From contig JAJKFH010000209.1 of the NCBI GenBank assembly GCA_023333565.1, positions 418,001 through 482,000 on the forward strand: a stretch of 64,000 bases of DNA, written 5' to 3'. Below are positions 58,535 through 64,000 of this stretch, piece after piece. The position numbers and the translations under genes are program-made. Each line of letters starts with the position of its first letter. Position 1 is the first letter of the stretch. This DNA is from Puffinus mauretanicus. Lineage: Eukaryota; Chordata; Aves; Procellariiformes; Procellariidae. The notes beneath the pieces were generated by a model. That model had not been told where the DNA came from, did not search any database, and was given only the letters and a program-made list of their open reading frames with translations.

Positions 58535-61496
58535 GAAGGGACAACTAAGCCAGGTGTTCAGGTCTTTTCTCTCCACAAAAAATCACTTATTTATAAACAC
58601 CTACATATGAAATTCTTAAATATTTACACAGAGTAAATAATTCTGTTAAGATTACTCATAGTCAAAATCCTGCTTTATTCCTATTTAGTCCTCCTCAGTA
58701 TCAATATGCCATTCAGAAAGGGAAACTAACATGTTAGGGAAGGAAGTGACTTGTTCAGTGGCATCCATGGCCAACAGGAGTCAGAGAAATGATCAAATAC
58801 ACGTTTCCCAGATTCAGTATTTTCTGTATCCCTTAATACCAAAGTTTGTTAAGCCAGTACAGCAATGCATTTCAATACACCTGAAGATGCAAACTTCGAA
58901 AGGTTAATACTAGTGCTTACGTTTATAATTCTAATACAAAGGATTATTTCCTCAATATAGACAAAATAATGTGTGTGTAGAGAAAGCAAAAGTTCTCTCA
59001 TAATGCTACATTCACATACATAAACAATTATTTATACATCTAGAGAAAGAATAAAATACAGATTATTCTAATTTAAAGCTTCATGTATTTTCAAATTTTT
59101 GCAGAGCTGGTTGATCATCTAATTCATGAGGAACTGAATGCAAACTTTGGAATCAAATAATAGCATCTGTCTCGGATTAAAAGAAATGGAATAGTTATTA
59201 ATCTGTATAAATGTATTCGTAATTATCATGAGGTTCAGTCTCAATTTTTTTTAAACTCTTGTCCTATTGTTTATCTGTACTCATATAAGCATAATACCAA
59301 CATGGCAAGTGACATTCAACATTCATTTTTGATTGAAACATGTTGGGAAAAGAAGGGGGTAAAAATCAAGCCACACTAGTGAAGGATTTTTATGCACTCC
59401 TTTTCAAATGATGGAAATTAAGCTTTGACTTGCCCTTTGTGAAGCCTCTCTATACAATGATTTTTGTTGTGTTCAGAACCTCCCTCTTGCACTGCTAAAT
59501 AGAGGGGGAAAATGGTGACATTATTACTCAAAAACTGATTTCTTAACAGAAAAAATATGCTTCCTAAATTAAAGATAAACAATGCAGCTTCACTCATAAG
59601 CGATGGATGAGATACACCCCGTACTTTAGTGATACCCATGAAGGAGTTTTTTTCCTTCAGATCTTTTCCTGAGGCATCTCCAAATACATTCTAGCAAGTT
59701 TTTACATATTGATTATTTACCTCTCAAATAAGGAAGCAGACACTTGCTGACCTTTTAAACTGACCGTATGAAGTTTTTTGTTCTTAGGCCATCTTTGAAC
59801 AAACAGGTCTGATTTTCAGTAGCTTTGAAAGTTTAGAAATTCTTGTTTTGCACTTTAGTCTTCAAAGGAGATTTAATCCTTATTCTCTTATCTAGGTTAC
59901 ACCCAAAAAAAGTGAAACTTGCCTAACCGTCAGTAAAACTGCCACAAATTTCTTTTTCCTTTTGTAACAACATAAAGCACTTACTTCTGGGTAAACCAAG
60001 GTATTTAACAAAATTATGTGACCACAGTATGAAACAATATGCAAGCCATACAGTACTTCGAATGTTACCAAAATGTTGTTAATATTCTTAAATTTAAGCA
60101 TACAATTGCACATACAATTATGCAAAATCTGTGCATGCACAGCATGTTAAGATACGTTGAACAATCAGCAGCCAAATTTTAGCTTAGACTCTATGCCCTT
60201 AGTTTACTCAATGGCTATCTATCAGTCCAGGATATTAACTTTAGATGCCTAAATTACATAGTGTGACCATTTGATAAGAGCCTGTTAAGAAGCATAGGAA
60301 AAGTGACCTAAGGGGGAAGGGAAAACAAGAAGTAATACAACAAACACTAACTTTAGCTTTGCCTTAACTTAGCCTTCCCTCTAAGCCCTAACAGCAAGCT
60401 GGGGTTTAAATAATGCATCATTTTTCATGTAGAACATCTCTAACATGCCCATGTCCTCACTGTGAAGACAGATAAATCAAGCACGTCCTCATCAATTCAC
60501 TTCTCAAGCAGTATATGGTCTTCCCTCCTTGAAAAATTACTCATTGTTCCACTTAAAACAATCTTTGCAGCAGATGGGTGTATTATTTCATTGTATCATT
60601 CCTTCCTTCCATCTCTGCACAGACGGACCCTTCACCATTCCATGAGGATAGATTACTCAGCAGGCCCCACCCCTACATAACAATTTTTTATTTCTAATCC
60701 ATAAGATTTGAGGTCTTTATTTCATATTGAAAGGGCTGGTGGTTTTTACTAACCATTTTTGCTAACCACAGGTTTCCATGAGGAACTTTAATGCTTTTGC
60801 CCACAACATAAGATGGATTTCTCATAGGGTTTTCTTCAAAGAAATTGCTGATAAATTGCTGGTTTTAACTCTGAGATATTATTCCACGTGGTTTAAGATA
60901 TGGCGTAATAACCAGCTGCCCAGCACACCTTGACTGCAAAGTATTGAAGGCAGGGACTTCTTTTCTGTACACAACATAGCATATAATAAGGCTCTATCAT
61001 AACACAGGCTGCTTAATATCTATTGGGCATTAATGCAATAAACGTACACACATAAGCGTAAGGATTTAAAAGCACTGTTAGAAATAGTTTTTCCAGCTGT
61101 TTTCTACTTCGTCTTTTGTAGGTATATGTAACTATCAGATATAACTTCTCTTTTTGCTCTACGGTCCCCTCTTTAAATACACTAGGTGATCTCATACAAA
61201 GCAACATGGTGACTACTTCAATGTGCCACCTTAATAGCTATATTCTCAAAGATACAGCTAATGTCTTTTACAAGCATACTACCATCAAGATTTACGATTT
61301 TAATTTTTTTTTTCCAATCAGAGACAAACAAGAGGCTACAGATACAACACAAAGCATATGGAAAAAACATGGATTGATTAAAGCCATATATAGGTTGTGT
61401 CAACACCTGAACTAATTTTAGCTGTGTCTTACAGGGGAATGCCACTACTTTAACTTGAATATTAGTTTACTTATTGATCATGCCGAACTGCATACT
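58535..61496. other. Unique AT-rich DNA, no gene seen
   Basis: No repeat family or exon recognised over about 3 kb to the right of the retroviral LTR. Open frames of about 60-80 codons have no recognisable features. Confidence 0.5.
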
Positions 61497-61800
61497 CTGA
61501 GAATCACAGAAACATCGGAACCTCTGGAAGTTATACAGTCTGACTTTTCACTTACAGCCCGCCTATCTCCAACACAAGGTTTTGTTTACCCAAGTCCAAA
61601 AACAAAGGATGAAATTTCCACCAACTTTCTGGGTATCTGTTACAGTACTGCACTACTCTCCTAGCAAAGAAGTTTTTCCTAATGTTCAATCTGAATCTCT
61701 TTCAAACCCTAATTTGTAGTTATTGCTCTTTGTTTCACCCTCTGTCACCAGCTAGAAGGGTTTAGCTCCACCACCTTTGTAACTCCCCTTAAAGAACTTA
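61497..61800 (-). mobile_element. Diverged CR1 3' fragment
   Basis: The start AGAATCACAGAAACATCGGA, then ACCTCTGGAAG, marks the antisense CR1 3' end. CACCAACTTTCTGGGTATCT and AAAGAAGTTTTTCCTAATGT with TCAATCTGAATCTCTTTCA match the inner 3' UTR and ORF2 end ('gaatttcttcctaatatctaatctgaatct...ctttca'). The segment CTTTGTTTCACCCTCTGTCACC and the final CCCCTTAAAG fit the expected order. Many substitutions and indels make it an old copy. Confidence 0.75.
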
Positions 61801-64000
61801 CTTAGTTCACATCATGAACGCATTCAGCACAAGAATACAGCTCAGAACCTCCTCGGTTTGTGACAGTTGCCAAATAAAAGAAATCAAATGGAAGGAAGAA
61901 AGAGGAGGTTTACATTGGATGATCATTTAACCTAGATTAAGAACTGAAAGCCAAAACACTGGCATTTGTTTGTAGGTTTGAAAATCTGTCATTCTCCGGG
62001 TCAAGTTCAGATGGCATGAAAACAAAACGCATGACCATAAACACAGGCTGAAGATAGACTAGAGGTATGTTTCTAGATGTAGAGCACAAATATTTATTTT
62101 CCAAATTCTTTGATTTTACCCTATTTTCTGTCTAACAATCTGTTAGCTGGTTACCTGAACTCTTTCTGCCACAATGACTTACCAAGCTTCTTGTGACAAA
62201 CAGGCCCGGAGACATACTGTTATATGAGAAGGATAAACATACAGACAGTGAAGTTTAATTTTCCTTGGAAAATGAGGATAAAAACACAGAGTCTAGAATC
62301 AAGAGATCCTCTCCCTTAATCTAATCCTCCCACCCCCACACAAACACACACAGAGACTCTAACCAGATTGTTTCAGTTTTCACTCCACCTTTTTTTTTTC
62401 CCTTGAATTTTTTGTGTAGGACAGCCAACTCTTTGGGAAAAAACACAGTGAAAACTGTGTGGGTTTGGAACTGGACAGACTCCTACTCATATTCTACATA
62501 TTTTGCTGCATCCCTTCTTTTTAGAGGTAGGTATAATAAATGTACCAGAACAAATGCATAAGTTCACAAATATTGCAAGTATCTGAAAGGTTGCATTTTA
62601 TGATTTTAGCGTACAATTTTCCCACTTTCCTAGATGTAGTTGATTTTGGGTGGCAATATGAAATCCTCAGACAGATAAGATCAACACTTACAACATCAGC
62701 ACACCTAGAGTCACGTCATGTAAACAGACAGCAAACCTGTAATGCAACCCTTTAAAGCTGATGCAGAGGGGGATCGAACTCCAGAGCAAAATGTGACTGA
62801 AAACAGTGTGGGTAACTCATACTATCATCCTTATCAGTGGGGTTTCCTTCACCCCATCCCATGGATCAAAACCACAATTTAAAAAGTTTAAATCACATAA
62901 ACAACCCTTTGTGGCCCAAGGGTCTATGGGGCTTTCAAGACTGTTTCAGTCTGAATACAGATCCTAGCCCAGCATCCTTACATTACATAAGGACATACAT
63001 TACATAACTTATGGTGCTGCAAAGAGGGAGCCCATGGTATACTTTACCATTATGGTCCACATACATTAGTAGTTTCTATTTTTATGTAAAAGGATTTCTC
63101 AGGTGGTAGGAAAAAGATAAGGCAATATGAAAGTTGCTAGTTTTAAGGACAAGCATCTTTTAGGCAAATTGCCTTCTAGCCAGAATGTTGCTCCCAGTCC
63201 CAGCTGTGTCTCGTTTGCGCTTTTGCAACTGACAAGATGCTAACAAAAACTATTTCTAACACTTAAAAAATATATATCTTTCTCAAGGTTGACTTTTTTT
63301 TTTAGATAACTTGAAGAGAGAAGAAACAGAACATGCTTTCAGACTGCACAGGACATGTTCAGATATGGTTCTTTTAAAGCTTACGAGATAGAGGTTTAGA
63401 GCTGGCAACTGTGGCCACGGTTTGCAGCTTCTCTTCATATACCTTTGTATACCTTGTGCTTAAAATTACATTGGAAAGACTTTTTTATGCCGACCACTAA
63501 TAAAAGCCTCTAAATGCCTCTTTTCTTCTCTAAGGAAACAGCCAAGATCCGGATTAGATTAAGTACATTCATGTTTCTTACTTTTTAAAAAAAAAGAATA
63601 AAATTTGATAAATTTTGATCAAAATAACAAACTATGTTCTAGCTTTAATGTTATAATACTGTTTCTGAGCTGATTCTGACTGCAGAAGAGGCACACACAG
63701 CAGACTATGGCTATCTAAAAGAGACAATCACAATACCATTATACATTTTGCATGGTGGGAGAAGTGAAAGTTTACCTCTTGACCAAGTTTTCCTCAGCTG
63801 AAGAAGAAAACGGAATTACAAGGAACAAGCAAAAGGAACCCACAAATACATGGAGGAAGAGAAAGTAAAAGACAGCGATGTATACTGAAATTTATGTCTA
63901 ACTTTATGTCTATGCATATATCATTGTAATATGTCCACACTATTACCTCTACATTATAGCGTGATACACTACACTACCTTTCTAGCCTTCGCATGTTGTT
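61801..64000. other. Unique AT-rich DNA, no gene seen
   Basis: Only short simple tracts (T run near 62391-62400, A run near 63586-63595) and an 11-bp direct repeat (ACATTACATAA at 62980 and 62997) were seen. No exon, RNA gene or transposon recognised up to the window edge. Confidence 0.5.

Overview
The window is non-coding vertebrate DNA, almost certainly from a bird. It contains many CR1 LINE fragments, the dominant avian retrotransposon, including 3' ends with the CR1-type octamer (TTCTATGA). Long poly-A-tailed SINEs are absent, the DNA is AT-rich, and there is one betaretrovirus-like LTR element. I found no cellular protein-coding exon, tRNA, rRNA or other RNA gene that I could defend. The stretch is best read as a gene desert or a very large intron. 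Short unrecognised exons cannot be excluded by eye.

Layout. At 1-1007 is a young CR1 on the minus strand whose reverse-transcriptase frame is still open for about 850 bp. From 1 to 21.5 kb there is otherwise only unique AT-rich sequence, homopolymers, a possible LTR tip (5.7 kb) and a worn CR1 tail (10.7 kb). From 20.5 to 23 kb there are two perfect palindromes and CR1 scraps. 23-31 kb is featureless apart from an A/C-rich tract and a small CpG-bearing patch (30.6 kb). A plus-strand CR1 3' end lies at 31.46-31.78 kb, and the tail of a much older amniote-type CR1 at 39.77-39.99 kb. An (AT)n microsatellite is at 46.24 kb. At 47.86-50.9 kb is a CR1 cluster of three apparent ages: a minus-strand CR1 interrupted by a nested plus-strand CR1, then an ancient plus-strand CR1 ORF2 remnant. 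A G-quadruplex-prone run is at 54.84 kb and CR1 scraps are at 55.87 and 61.5 kb.

The most interesting locus is 57.5-58.5 kb: an endogenous retrovirus fragment on the minus strand. It has a 446-bp LTR, a primer-binding site for tRNA-Lys, a leader splice donor and a 30-codon gag start with a myristoylation motif. Its LTR carries six perfectly identical 26-bp tandem repeats whose junctions create a ladder of CCAAT boxes.

Nothing here is a gene pathway or operon. The coherent story is retrotransposon stratigraphy plus one retroviral LTR with an unusual, possibly variable, enhancer-like array.
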